From an uncultured Bryobacteraceae bacterium (GTDB lineage: Bacteria; Acidobacteriota; Terriglobia; Bryobacterales; Bryobacteraceae): 64,000 bases of DNA. The position numbers and the translations under genes were made by a program. Under the pieces are notes generated by a model. That model ran no database searches and was not told where the DNA came from. It saw only the letters and a list, made by a program, of their open reading frames with translations. The stretch lies in NCBI GenBank assembly GCA_938027685.1, contig CALJAM010000024.1, positions 62,001 through 126,000 on the forward strand, in the 5' to 3' direction. This document shows positions 19,501-28,224 of this stretch, one piece after another (the first letter of the stretch is position 1; every line of letters starts with the position of its first letter).

Positions 19501-19838
19501 CGGAGGGGCGGGAGGTAGGCGATGCTGCGGACGCCCGGCAGCCCGCGCAGCTCCTGAATCTGATCTGGGCGGGCCTGCACGAAAACCGCGTTGACCAATA
19601 TGTGCGCTGCGCCCGTCACGCGAATATTGCGCCGCGCGAGCTCCTGCCGCAGAACCTCTTGCTTTGCCAGTAGCCGCCCGGCGGCCTCACGAGTGCTGCG
19701 GCTTTCCAGTTCCTCGCGCGAGCCGATCTGTTCGGCCAGCGGGGCATCCTCCAGAATGAGTGCGTAGCGGTCGGCCTCGCGCGTCCAGCCGATCGGAACC
19801 AATGCAGCGGCGAGCAGCAGCGCGACAAAGCGGCCCAT
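16599..19838 (-). CDS. large secreted subtilisin-like protease with PA and TIGR03437 domains
   Basis: The protein has 1079 residues with an N-terminal signal (MGRFVALLLAAALVPIG) and an inhibitor-type propeptide. The S8 catalytic domain shows VIDSGIDHEHP (Asp), VGHGTAVAVIAAG (His) and DGTSFAVGLAAGAAAL (Ser). The usual proline after GTSxA is replaced here by V-G. A PA domain (VGAIALIQRGVCSFATKVLN) sits before the Ser motif. Beta-rich domains follow. The last ~230 residues are a TIGR03437 domain (VVNAASFARGEPVAPGSYIA, and later VNVQVPWELQG). It is probably a scavenging or cell-surface protease. The start has an AGGAGAG ribosome site. Confidence 0.92.
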   Translation of the reverse strand: MGRFVALLLAAALVPIGWTREADRYALILEDAPLAEQIGSREELESRSTREAAGRLLAKQEVLRQELARRNIRVTGAAHILVNAVFVQARPDQIQELRGLPGVRSIAYLPPLRLNLDRALDLSNVRSAWNRVGGIANAGTGVKIGVIDSGIDHEHPALRDDTLAPPPGYPKCVPRDCPWTSNKVIVARSYVEMLAAGTPPNPAEDSRPDDLTPRDRVGHGTAVAVIAAGREVQTPSATISGVAPKAFLGNYKVFGSPGVNDNTFGDVLVAALEDALRDGMDIVTLSLGTPALYGPLDTGATCAASPGEPCDVRAWAVENAVKAGMLVLTSAGNDGDLALKYPALGSVNSPGTAPSALTVGAVTNAHVWFSTVRVEGAEAPTELRKIPARFGDGPRPQQPLTAPLRDVAALGDDGLACRGLPAGSLVGAIALIQRGVCSFATKVLNAERAGAVGVVIYQLEGQQNIFSPAGLAGTAIPAAMISNSVGKLLKSFLAGRPDVQVTLDPTLAAWEAPAKEIALFSSRGPSLGENAIKPELVAVGTDLLTATQSYDPNSEMWDPTGYTAVDGTSFAVGLAAGAAALVKQHKPDLSAAQIKSALVNTADPDVRDDEQAASVNAMGAGKLDVSAALETEVTAEPATLSFGVLGAAWRGSSRTLTLKNIGAARRSLRLSVIPRQRGAQPQPVLTATAVTLDPGAEAQVSVRLEGNLPPPGAYEGEIRIEGAARMLRVPYLYIVSDNLPYNAYPLLGHDFEGVVNSYLPGRLIALKVTDRYGAPVANVSVRFRATVGGGYVEAADTATDIYGIAAARVVLGPLLGEQQFVAEAGGLSVPFDGWARLRPTILTDGVVNAASFARGEPVAPGSYIAIFGRGLADTTRVFSTPYLPLSLAGVSVSFDAPQQKLSLPGRLHFVSPEQVNVQVPWELQGLNSVLIKVSIGNISSAVYTLPLADYSPAFFEYQEAPGRRLIAAQDHPDYRLITSRNPARRGEVVHLYANGLGPVDPTPVTGEPASAQPLSWTRVKPKVTIGGKEARVLFHGLTPGVVALYQLDVVVPEDAPTGLREVTITIGGVTSKAALLPIQ

Positions 19839-19942
19839 GCGGCTCTCCTGTCAGCGACCTCGCGTCACGACGATTCCCTATGTCGGACGCAATCCGCGAG
19901 AACGGGGTTTCGGAGCAATCCCACAAATCCTCTAGATTTTGT

Positions 19943-19948
19943 TATACT
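19943..19948 (+). promoter_or_regulatory. -10 box upstream of the small Tudor-like gene
   Basis: TATACT lies 19 bases before the ATG at 19968. On the other strand the overlapping TATAAC could serve the divergent subtilase gene at 19838. No convincing -35 element is seen. Confidence 0.4.
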
Positions 19949-19967
19949 TAAAGCAGAGCGACTCATC

Positions 19968-20207
19968 ATGGGCGTCAAAGCGCTTTTCCCTCAGGGTGCT
20001 CAGGTCGAGCACGGCAAATTTGGCTTCGGCACGGTGATTTCCTGCAACGAAGAGCATATCGTCATTCGTTTTGACGATTACGGCGAAAAGAAATTCGTCA
20101 CGCCGATTGTGCTGCCCGCCCTAAAGAAGAGCGACCGACAACCGCCCCCTGAGAAACGGGCTTCCCGCCGCAAGACCAAGCCGGCCACGGCCGGCGCAGC
20201 CGGTTAG
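19968..20207 (+). CDS. small basic protein with a UvrD-C-terminal/Tudor-like fold
   Basis: The protein has 79 residues. Positions ~9-52 (GAQVEHGKFGFGTVIS, then IVIRFDDYGEKKFVTPIV) closely resemble the SH3/Tudor-like tail of PcrA/UvrD helicases, which binds RNA polymerase or nucleic acid. The last 25 residues are a lysine/arginine/proline-rich tail. In a helicase this module is C-terminal; here it stands alone. It sits just before purQ, where purS is often found, but it has no PurS motifs. Function is unknown; nucleic-acid or polymerase binding is inference. Confidence 0.7.
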   Translation: MGVKALFPQGAQVEHGKFGFGTVISCNEEHIVIRFDDYGEKKFVTPIVLPALKKSDRQPPPEKRASRRKTKPATAGAAG

Positions 20208-20253
20208 CCATCGTACGCGTTGCGGCTCCCGAGCGCCGCGGGTGTCGCTTTGC

Positions 20254-20259
20254 TAGACT
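20254..20259 (+). promoter_or_regulatory. -10-like box of purQ (leaderless type)
   Basis: TAGACT is 9 bases before the purQ ATG at 20269. No ribosome site lies between, so a leaderless or very short-leader mRNA is likely. No clear -35 element. Confidence 0.45.
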
Positions 20260-20268
20260 GAAAACTCC

Positions 20269-20936
20269 ATGAAGTTCGGGGTGGTGGTCTTCCCCGGCAG
20301 CAACTGTGATCACGACGCCTGGTGGGCTGTCACGCACAACCTGGGCCACGAAGCGGAGTTCCTCTGGCACGATGACGAGTCGCTGGGCAACGCGGACGCG
20401 GTGATCCTGCCGGGCGGTTTTTCCTACGGGGATTACCTGCGCTGCGGCGCCATCGCCAAGTTTTCGCGCATCATGCGCGCGGTAGAGCGCTTCGCGCGCG
20501 AGGGCGGCCTTGTGCTCGGCATCTGCAACGGCTTCCAGATCCTGGTCGAATGCGGGCTGCTGCCCGGCGCCCTCATCCGCAATCGCGGCTTGAAGTTCAT
20601 CTGCCGGCAGGTCGAGCTGCGCGTGGAAACCACGCAATCACCGTTTTCCTCCGAGTTCCGGAAAGGCCAGATCGTGCGCATCCCGATCGCCCACGGCGAG
20701 GGCTGTTACGTAGCCGACCCGCGCACGTTGGAGGAGCTGGAAGCCGAAGACCGCGTCGTTTTCCGTTACGTGGACAATCCCAACGGATCGCTCAACGATA
20801 TTGCCGGCATTCTCAACGCCGGTCGTAACGTGTTGGGCATGATGCCGCATCCTGAGCGCGCTTCCGATCCGCTCATGGGTTCAACCGACGGCCTGCTGGT
20901 CTTCCGTTCCATGGCCGCCGCCCTCTCGCTCGCGCG

Positions 20937-20940
<4 letters not shown>
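20269..20940 (+). CDS. purQ: phosphoribosylformylglycinamidine synthase, glutaminase subunit
   Basis: PurQ releases ammonia from glutamine for FGAM synthesis in the purine pathway. The protein has 223 residues. It shows FPGSNCDHD at the N-terminus, the nucleophile cysteine in GICNGFQ (residues ~84-90), and the His-Glu pair in [10 protein letters not shown] near the C-terminus. It overlaps purL by four bases (ATGA at 20937). It is the first gene of a purQ-purL-purF run. The third subunit gene, purS, is not adjacent. Confidence 0.96.
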
Positions 20941-23147
<2,207 letters not shown>

Positions 23148-23150
23148 GCG

Positions 23151-24560
23151 ATGGCCTGGCGCGACGAATGCGGCGTCGTTGCCGTTTACGGGCATCCTGA
23201 AGCGGCGAACCTCGCCTATCTGGGTCTCTACGCTTTGCAGCACCGAGGCCAGGAATCGGCCGGCATCGCAGCCAGTGACGGCAGGCAGGTCCGCTGCGTG
23301 AAGAGCATGGGATACGTGGCGGACGTCTTCAGCCCCGAGCAACTTGCGCGCCTGCCGGGCTCGCTGGCCATCGGTCACACCCGCTATTCCACGGCGGGCG
23401 AAAGCTCGGTCCATAACGCGCAGCCCTTCTCCGTGGTGTGCAACAAGGGGCATATCGCGGTGGCCCACAACGGCAACCTGACCAACGGAACCGCACTGCG
23501 CCGCCGGCTGGAGCGGGAGGGCTCGATCTTTCAGTCCTCCAGCGACACCGAAGTCGTGCTGCACCTGGTGGCGCGGTCGCGCGAGCGGGATCTGGCGGCG
23601 GCCCTACGGGAAGCGTTGCTGGAGCTGGAAGGGGCCTTCTCGATGGTCTTTCTCGCTCAGGACCGGGTCATCGTTGCGCGGGACCCGTACGGCTTCCGAC
23701 CGATGTCTATGGCCCAGATGGAGCTTTCGGGGGGGCGCACCTGCTACGTGTTCGCTTCGGAGACCTGTGCGTTCGATCTGATCGGGGCGACCTATCTGAG
23801 CGAGATCGAACCGGGCGAGATGGTGATCGCCGGCCCGCAGGGACTGGTGCGGGAGCGGTACGCGCCGCGGCGCCGCACGGCGTTCTGTGTCTTCGAGCAC
23901 GTCTATTTCTCGCGGCCCGATTCCGTCGTCTTCGGGTGCGCGGTGAACGAGTCGCGCGAGAGAATGGGACGCCGACTGGCGCGCGAACATCCGGTCGAGG
24001 CCGACGTCGTCGTCCCGGTGCCCGATTCCGGCGTCGCAGCCGCCCTCGGTTACGCGGCCGAATCGGGCATCCCCTTCCGATACGGCCTTATCCGCAACCA
24101 TTACGTCGGGCGGACCTTCATCGAACCCTCGCAGGCCATCCGCGACTTCGGCGTCCGGCTCAAGCTCAATCCGGTGCGGAACGTGCTCGAGGGCAAGCGA
24201 GTGGTGCTGGTGGACGATTCCATCGTGCGGGGCACCACCAGCCGCAAGATCGTTCGCATGGTGCGACAGGCCGGGGCCCGCGAGGTGCACCTGCGCATCT
24301 CCTGCCCGCCCGTCATCTCGCCCTGCTTCTACGGCGTGGATACGCCTACCAAGCAGGAGCTGATCGCGGCCAACAGTACGATCGAGGAGATCCGGCGCTT
24401 CGTGGACGCTGATACGCTCGGCTACCTCTCGCTGGAAGGACTGCGCGAGGCCGTGGGCGACGTGCATGGGGACTACTGCTACGCCTGTTACACGGGGCGC
24501 TATCCCACCCAGCTCGTCAACTTCGAGGAGTTAATGGCCCAGCCCAGGAGTCGCCGCTAA
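23151..24560 (+). CDS. purF: amidophosphoribosyltransferase
   Basis: PurF makes phosphoribosylamine from PRPP and glutamine, the first committed step of purine synthesis. The protein has 469 residues. Cys7 in DECGVVAVYG is the expected N-terminal nucleophile after removal of a 6-residue propeptide. QHRGQESAGIA is in the glutaminase domain. The PRPP loop is VVLVDDSIVRGTTSRK. The cysteines in AFCVFEHVYF, ISCPPVISPCFYG and DYCYACYTGRYP match the Bacillus-type enzyme with a 4Fe-4S cluster. It starts 4 bases after purL ends. Confidence 0.96.
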   Translation: MAWRDECGVVAVYGHPEAANLAYLGLYALQHRGQESAGIAASDGRQVRCVKSMGYVADVFSPEQLARLPGSLAIGHTRYSTAGESSVHNAQPFSVVCNKGHIAVAHNGNLTNGTALRRRLEREGSIFQSSSDTEVVLHLVARSRERDLAAALREALLELEGAFSMVFLAQDRVIVARDPYGFRPMSMAQMELSGGRTCYVFASETCAFDLIGATYLSEIEPGEMVIAGPQGLVRERYAPRRRTAFCVFEHVYFSRPDSVVFGCAVNESRERMGRRLAREHPVEADVVVPVPDSGVAAALGYAAESGIPFRYGLIRNHYVGRTFIEPSQAIRDFGVRLKLNPVRNVLEGKRVVLVDDSIVRGTTSRKIVRMVRQAGAREVHLRISCPPVISPCFYGVDTPTKQELIAANSTIEEIRRFVDADTLGYLSLEGLREAVGDVHGDYCYACYTGRYPTQLVNFEELMAQPRSRR

Positions 24561-24561
24561 G

Positions 24562-25737
24562 ATGCCGGCCGGCCTAGCCTCCTCCGCTCTGCGCGTGCCG
24601 TATACGCGGGTGCGCGAGCTGGCCGAGCGGGCCATGCGCATGCAGGGCGTGCTGAAGCTTTACTTCGGGGAATCCAGCATTCCCACTCCCGACTACATCA
24701 AACAGGCGGCGTGGAAGGCTCTCCAGGAAGGCTACACCTACTATTCCGAGAACGCGGGTTTGCCTTCGCTGCGAGCCGCACTCGCTCGACACTACGCTCG
24801 TCTACACCGCGTGGAGCTGGATCCGGAGCGTGAGATCGTCATCACGGCCTCGGGCGTGCAGGCGCTTAATGTGGCCATCCGCGCCGTGCTTGATCCGGGC
24901 GACGAAGCGCTCGTGTTAACCCCTGCATGGCCGAACGGCGCGGCCAACGTTCTGTTAGCGGGCGGGGTGCCGCGCGAAATCCCGCACCCGGTGTGCGGGG
25001 CCCGTTATGGGGTGGATTTCGATGCGCTGCGAGCGGCCCTGACGCCGCGGACGCGGCTCCTGATTTACACCTCGCCCTCCAATCCTCTTGGCTGGGTGGC
25101 CACCGTCGCCGAACAGCAACGCCTGCTCGAGTTCGCACGCGAGCACGGGTTATGGCTGTTGGCGGACGAGGTCTATGAGCGTCTTTATTGGCGGACGGAT
25201 CGACTTGGCGAGCCCGCTCCTTCCATCCTTAGACTCGCTTCCCGTGAGGACGCCCTGATCGTCGTCCAATCTTTTTCGAAGAGTTATTCCATGACCGGGT
25301 GGCGCGTGGGGTGGCTGGTGGCGCGCGGCGATCTGGCGGCCAAGGCGGCGCAACTCAATGAATATATCGTCTCGCACGCCCCTACGTTCGCGCAGAAAGC
25401 CGCCGAGACCGCTCTCGCGGAGGGAGAGGCCGAGCTGTGTGCGATGCTCGAACGTCTGCGGCGGAATCGCGACCGGGCCCTCGCTGCGCTGCGGGCCATG
25501 CCGCGGGTTCGCGTAGCCGAACCGGAGGGCGCATTCTATCTTTTTCCGCGCATTGACGGCGTCGCGGATTCTTTCGCGTTCTGCGTGCGCCTGCTCGAAG
25601 AAGCCCGGGTGGGACTTGCGCCCGGTTCGGCCTTCGGGTCCGGGGGTGAAGGGGCCGTGCGGCTGTGTTTTGCAGCGGAAGAAGGCATTTTGACGGAAGC
25701 GCTCGGGCGGATGGCCGACTTCCTCGCGCGCCTGTGA
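24562..25737 (+). CDS. PLP-dependent class I/II aminotransferase
   Basis: The protein has 391 residues of fold-type I aminotransferase. The PLP-lysine motif is SFSKSYSMTGWRVGWLV (~residues 238-254). Other conserved parts are ITASGVQALNVAIRAVL, SNPLGWVAT and LLADEVYERLYW. It resembles the aspartate/aromatic aminotransferase-like group, but the substrate is not evident. It starts one base after the purF stop, so it is probably read on the purine operon mRNA. The 6S RNA gene follows. Confidence 0.85.
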   Translation: MPAGLASSALRVPYTRVRELAERAMRMQGVLKLYFGESSIPTPDYIKQAAWKALQEGYTYYSENAGLPSLRAALARHYARLHRVELDPEREIVITASGVQALNVAIRAVLDPGDEALVLTPAWPNGAANVLLAGGVPREIPHPVCGARYGVDFDALRAALTPRTRLLIYTSPSNPLGWVATVAEQQRLLEFAREHGLWLLADEVYERLYWRTDRLGEPAPSILRLASREDALIVVQSFSKSYSMTGWRVGWLVARGDLAAKAAQLNEYIVSHAPTFAQKAAETALAEGEAELCAMLERLRRNRDRALAALRAMPRVRVAEPEGAFYLFPRIDGVADSFAFCVRLLEEARVGLAPGSAFGSGGEGAVRLCFAAEEGILTEALGRMADFLARL

Positions 25738-25767
25738 AAAGCCGCGACGGATGCCCCCCTCACGTGG

Positions 25768-25773
25768 TATCAT
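25768..25773 (+). promoter_or_regulatory. -10 box of the 6S RNA gene
   Basis: TATCAT ends 6 bases before the predicted first base of the 6S RNA at 25780. The -35 position (CGACGG near 25745) matches poorly. Confidence 0.5.
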
Positions 25774-25779
25774 GACCTT

Positions 25780-25975
25780 GGAGCGTATCCCGAGTCTGGC
25801 CGGACTCCAAAACTTGATCCAACACCAATGTTTTGGGGTTCCGACTCGTAGGTTGCGCCCGTGAGCAAGCTCCGGCCCGCCGAGGGCGCGGGAGAAGCCT
25901 GACGGCGCACGGGGGATCCCCACCCTGTCGAGTACGGGGTCAATGAGGGAGCCGGCGACTCGAAAGGGACGCTCC
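25780..25975 (+). ncRNA. ssrS: 6S RNA
   Basis: 6S RNA mimics an open promoter and binds the housekeeping RNA polymerase. The ends form a long closing stem: GGAGCGT at the 5' end pairs with ACGCTCC at the 3' end, and the adjoining CCCGAGTC pairs with GACTCG and GGG across a small bulge. A hairpin CCAAAAC/GTTTTGG (25807-25813, 25830-25836) sits where the E. coli RNA has its small 5' bubble hairpin. GTGAGCAAGCTCCGGCCCG and GGAGAAGCCT match conserved parts of the E. coli RNA. A T-rich run (25976-25987) follows the closing stem, consistent with intrinsic termination. ymdB lies directly downstream, a known neighbour in several phyla. Confidence 0.92.
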
Positions 25976-26003
25976 TTTTTCTGTTTTTGGCCCGGGCTGC
26001 TAC

Positions 26004-26786
26004 ATGAACCTGCTTTTCATCGGCGATATCGTCGGCTCGGCGGGCCGCCGCGCGGTGGCGGAGATCCTCCCTCAACTGATGCGGGAGGAGCAGATCCACT
26101 TGGCTGTGGCCAACGCTGAGAACGCGGCGGGCGGTTTCGGCCTTACTCCAGAAGTCGCCGAGGAACTTTTCGCCTCCGGGCTCGACGTACTGACCTCCGG
26201 CAACCACATCTGGGACAAGAAGGAGATCCTGCCCTACCTGGACCGCCAGCCTCGGCTTTTGCGACCTGCCAACTACCCGCCAGGTGTCCCCGGTCAGGGC
26301 GTATACGTGACGCGGGCCCGCGAGGGATCCGAGGTCGCCATCATCAACCTTCAGGGGCGGATGTACATGCCCCTGACGGACTGTCCCTTCCGCAAGGCCG
26401 ATGAGATCCTGGCCGCCCTCGACCCTGCCCTTCGTATCCGCATCGTGGATTTCCACGCCGAGCTGACGAGCGAGAAGATGGCCATGGGCTGGTACCTGGA
26501 CGGCCGGGTGTCCGCCGTCATCGGGACGCACACCCATGTCGCCACCGCCGACCTCCGCATCCTGCCCGGCGGCACGGCTTACCAAACCGACGCCGGCATG
26601 ACCGGCTCCTACGACTCCGTCATCGGGATGGATAAGGAAATTGCCCTCCGTCGCCTGCTGACTTCCACCCCAGTGCGTTTGGAGGCTGCTCGGGGTAAAG
26701 TGGAACTACATGGACTGATCGTGCGAGTGGACCACGCCACCGGGAGAGCGCTCGAGGCCCGGCGCGTCTTCGTGGAGCGGTCTTGA
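26004..26786 (+). CDS. ymdB: YmdB-family metallophosphoesterase
   Basis: The protein has 260 residues of the TIGR00282 metallophosphoesterase family. Metal-site motifs are FIGDIVGSAGRRAV (~5-18), NAENAAGGFGL, TSGNHIWDKKEI, DFHAELTSEKMA and GTHTHVATAD. Bacillus YmdB is a cyclic-nucleotide phosphodiesterase that affects biofilm and RNA turnover; the same activity here is inference. It follows the 6S RNA by 28 bases and precedes a diguanylate cyclase gene by 16 bases, so a signalling link with the next gene is possible. The usual neighbour rny is not in this window. Confidence 0.9.
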   Translation: MNLLFIGDIVGSAGRRAVAEILPQLMREEQIHLAVANAENAAGGFGLTPEVAEELFASGLDVLTSGNHIWDKKEILPYLDRQPRLLRPANYPPGVPGQGVYVTRAREGSEVAIINLQGRMYMPLTDCPFRKADEILAALDPALRIRIVDFHAELTSEKMAMGWYLDGRVSAVIGTHTHVATADLRILPGGTAYQTDAGMTGSYDSVIGMDKEIALRRLLTSTPVRLEAARGKVELHGLIVRVDHATGRALEARRVFVERS

Positions 26787-26802
26787 AGAGAAGAGGGCAG
26801 CG

Positions 26803-27402
26803 ATGGTCGAAGCCGTGCTGCTAGCCACCTTGCTTGTGTCCGGTCTGGGAGTCTACGCACTTCGGCAGCGCCGCGAGGTCCTCGTCCTCCGCCGGCAGGT
26901 ACGCAGCCTCCAGGCACAGGCGGCTGTCCAACTCCAGACCGATCCCCTCACGCAACTTGCCAACCGCGCGGCACTCGAGTCCTGGATGGACGAAGTGCAG
27001 CGCCAGCCGGGCCTGCTCGCGGTCTGCGACCTCGACAATTTCAAAGCCCTCAACGACCGCTACGGCCACCTGGTGGGTGACGAAGTGCTTCGTGATATCG
27101 GCCAGCTCATTCGCAGCTCGATTCGGCAGGACGACCGTGCGTTTCGTTGGGGCGGCGACGAGTTCGTCATCTGCTTCCGTACCGAGGACCGTGACCTGGT
27201 CGAAGATCGCCTTCATGCACTGGAACGGAAGCTGGCGAATTTCTACGTGCGGAATCACGGTCCCGCATCGCTCAGTCTCAGTTGGGGCGTCGCCGCCATC
27301 CCCGCCGGTTGTGCGCCCCGCGCCAGTCTGCAGGAAGCCGACCGTCGCATGCTCGAAACCAAGCGGCAGCGGCGCGTAGCCATGCCCGAAGGCGGCGCTT
27401 GA
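26803..27402 (+). CDS. membrane-anchored diguanylate cyclase (GGDEF)
   Basis: The protein has 199 residues. One N-terminal membrane helix (residues ~2-20) and a short basic or coiled stretch lead to a single GGDEF domain. DPLTQLANR marks its start at ~47. The active-site GGDEF is intact at 117-121. An inhibitory I-site RQDD at 108-111 has the normal five-residue spacing. It should make cyclic-di-GMP with product inhibition. There is no recognisable sensor domain. It follows ymdB closely and is probably cotranscribed. Confidence 0.9.
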   Translation: MVEAVLLATLLVSGLGVYALRQRREVLVLRRQVRSLQAQAAVQLQTDPLTQLANRAALESWMDEVQRQPGLLAVCDLDNFKALNDRYGHLVGDEVLRDIGQLIRSSIRQDDRAFRWGGDEFVICFRTEDRDLVEDRLHALERKLANFYVRNHGPASLSLSWGVAAIPAGCAPRASLQEADRRMLETKRQRRVAMPEGGA

Positions 27403-27423
27403 GAGCGGTCGTCTTCGCAGGAG

Positions 27424-28212
27424 TCACTCGAGAGGAGGATAAAGCCAGACTTCGCCGTGCCGCAGCTGCCGGTAGCGCACCCGCGGCGCGCGCACGGACA
27501 GAGCCGCCCGGAACTGCCGCGGGTCCGCCGCGTTATCAGCGAATAGATCGTAGTGGCACGGAATGGCAACGGCGGGTTCGATCCGCGCGGCCAGGCCTGC
27601 GGCTTCCCAATGGTTCAGATTCGCGAAGCCGCCGTTGATGCAGGCGATCAAGACGTCCGGCTTTCGGGGCGCCGCCTCCGCCACCAGCTCGTGCCATGCG
27701 GTATCGCCAGTGAGGTAAATCAAGGGGCCCTCGCCGAACCGGATCGCGTAGCCCAGGTGATTCAGATCGCTCGCGTCCGTCGGGAGAGCGAACACGGCGC
27801 GCAATTCCAAATCCCCCTGCCGGAGCGCGGCCCCGGGCCACAGCATGCGAATGCGTTCCTCGGGTACGCCGGCGGACCGGAAGACCTCGCAGCTCGGCGG
27901 CGGACCGGCGAACAGCATCGCGCCTTTGTGCGAGAGGCGGCGGATGGTTTCCGGATCGGTGTGGTCCCCGTGGTTGTGCGTACACGCGAAGACGTCGACC
28001 TCGAGCTCCTCCGGCTCGATCAGAACGGGGACGCGGCGGTTGAGATCGAGGCCGGGAACTGCGCCCGCGCAGCTGTCGCTCAGGTACAGATCCACTCCCA
28101 ACGTCGTTCCCGCCGGCGATTTAAAGATGTAGCCCATCTGCCCGAGCCACCAGAGCGCAACGGAACCGGGTGGCGTGCGGAACTGGCGGATCTGCTCCAT
28201 CAGCGCGCTCAT
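27424..28212 (-). CDS. MBL-fold hydrolase, UlaG-like
   Basis: The protein has 262 residues. The metal motif THNHGDHTD (~79-87) is an N-variant of HxHxDH. YLTGDTAWHE and ACINGGFANLNHWEA carry further family residues, and PCHYDLFADN holds the C-terminal histidine. The layout resembles the UlaG/YtnP-type lactonase branch of the superfamily (ascorbate-6-phosphate lactonase). The true substrate is unknown. It ends 21 bases from the convergent GGDEF gene and lies 12 bases downstream of the OPT transporter gene on the same strand, so it may be the transporter's operon partner. Confidence 0.8.
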   Translation of the reverse strand: MSALMEQIRQFRTPPGSVALWWLGQMGYIFKSPAGTTLGVDLYLSDSCAGAVPGLDLNRRVPVLIEPEELEVDVFACTHNHGDHTDPETIRRLSHKGAMLFAGPPPSCEVFRSAGVPEERIRMLWPGAALRQGDLELRAVFALPTDASDLNHLGYAIRFGEGPLIYLTGDTAWHELVAEAAPRKPDVLIACINGGFANLNHWEAAGLAARIEPAVAIPCHYDLFADNAADPRQFRAALSVRAPRVRYRQLRHGEVWLYPPLE

Positions 28213-28224
28213 GTTCGGCGCTCC

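Noticed and set aside
19968-20207. 79-residue protein as PurS
   Set aside because: Size and position fit, but the sequence matches a UvrD-tail-like Tudor domain and not PurS.
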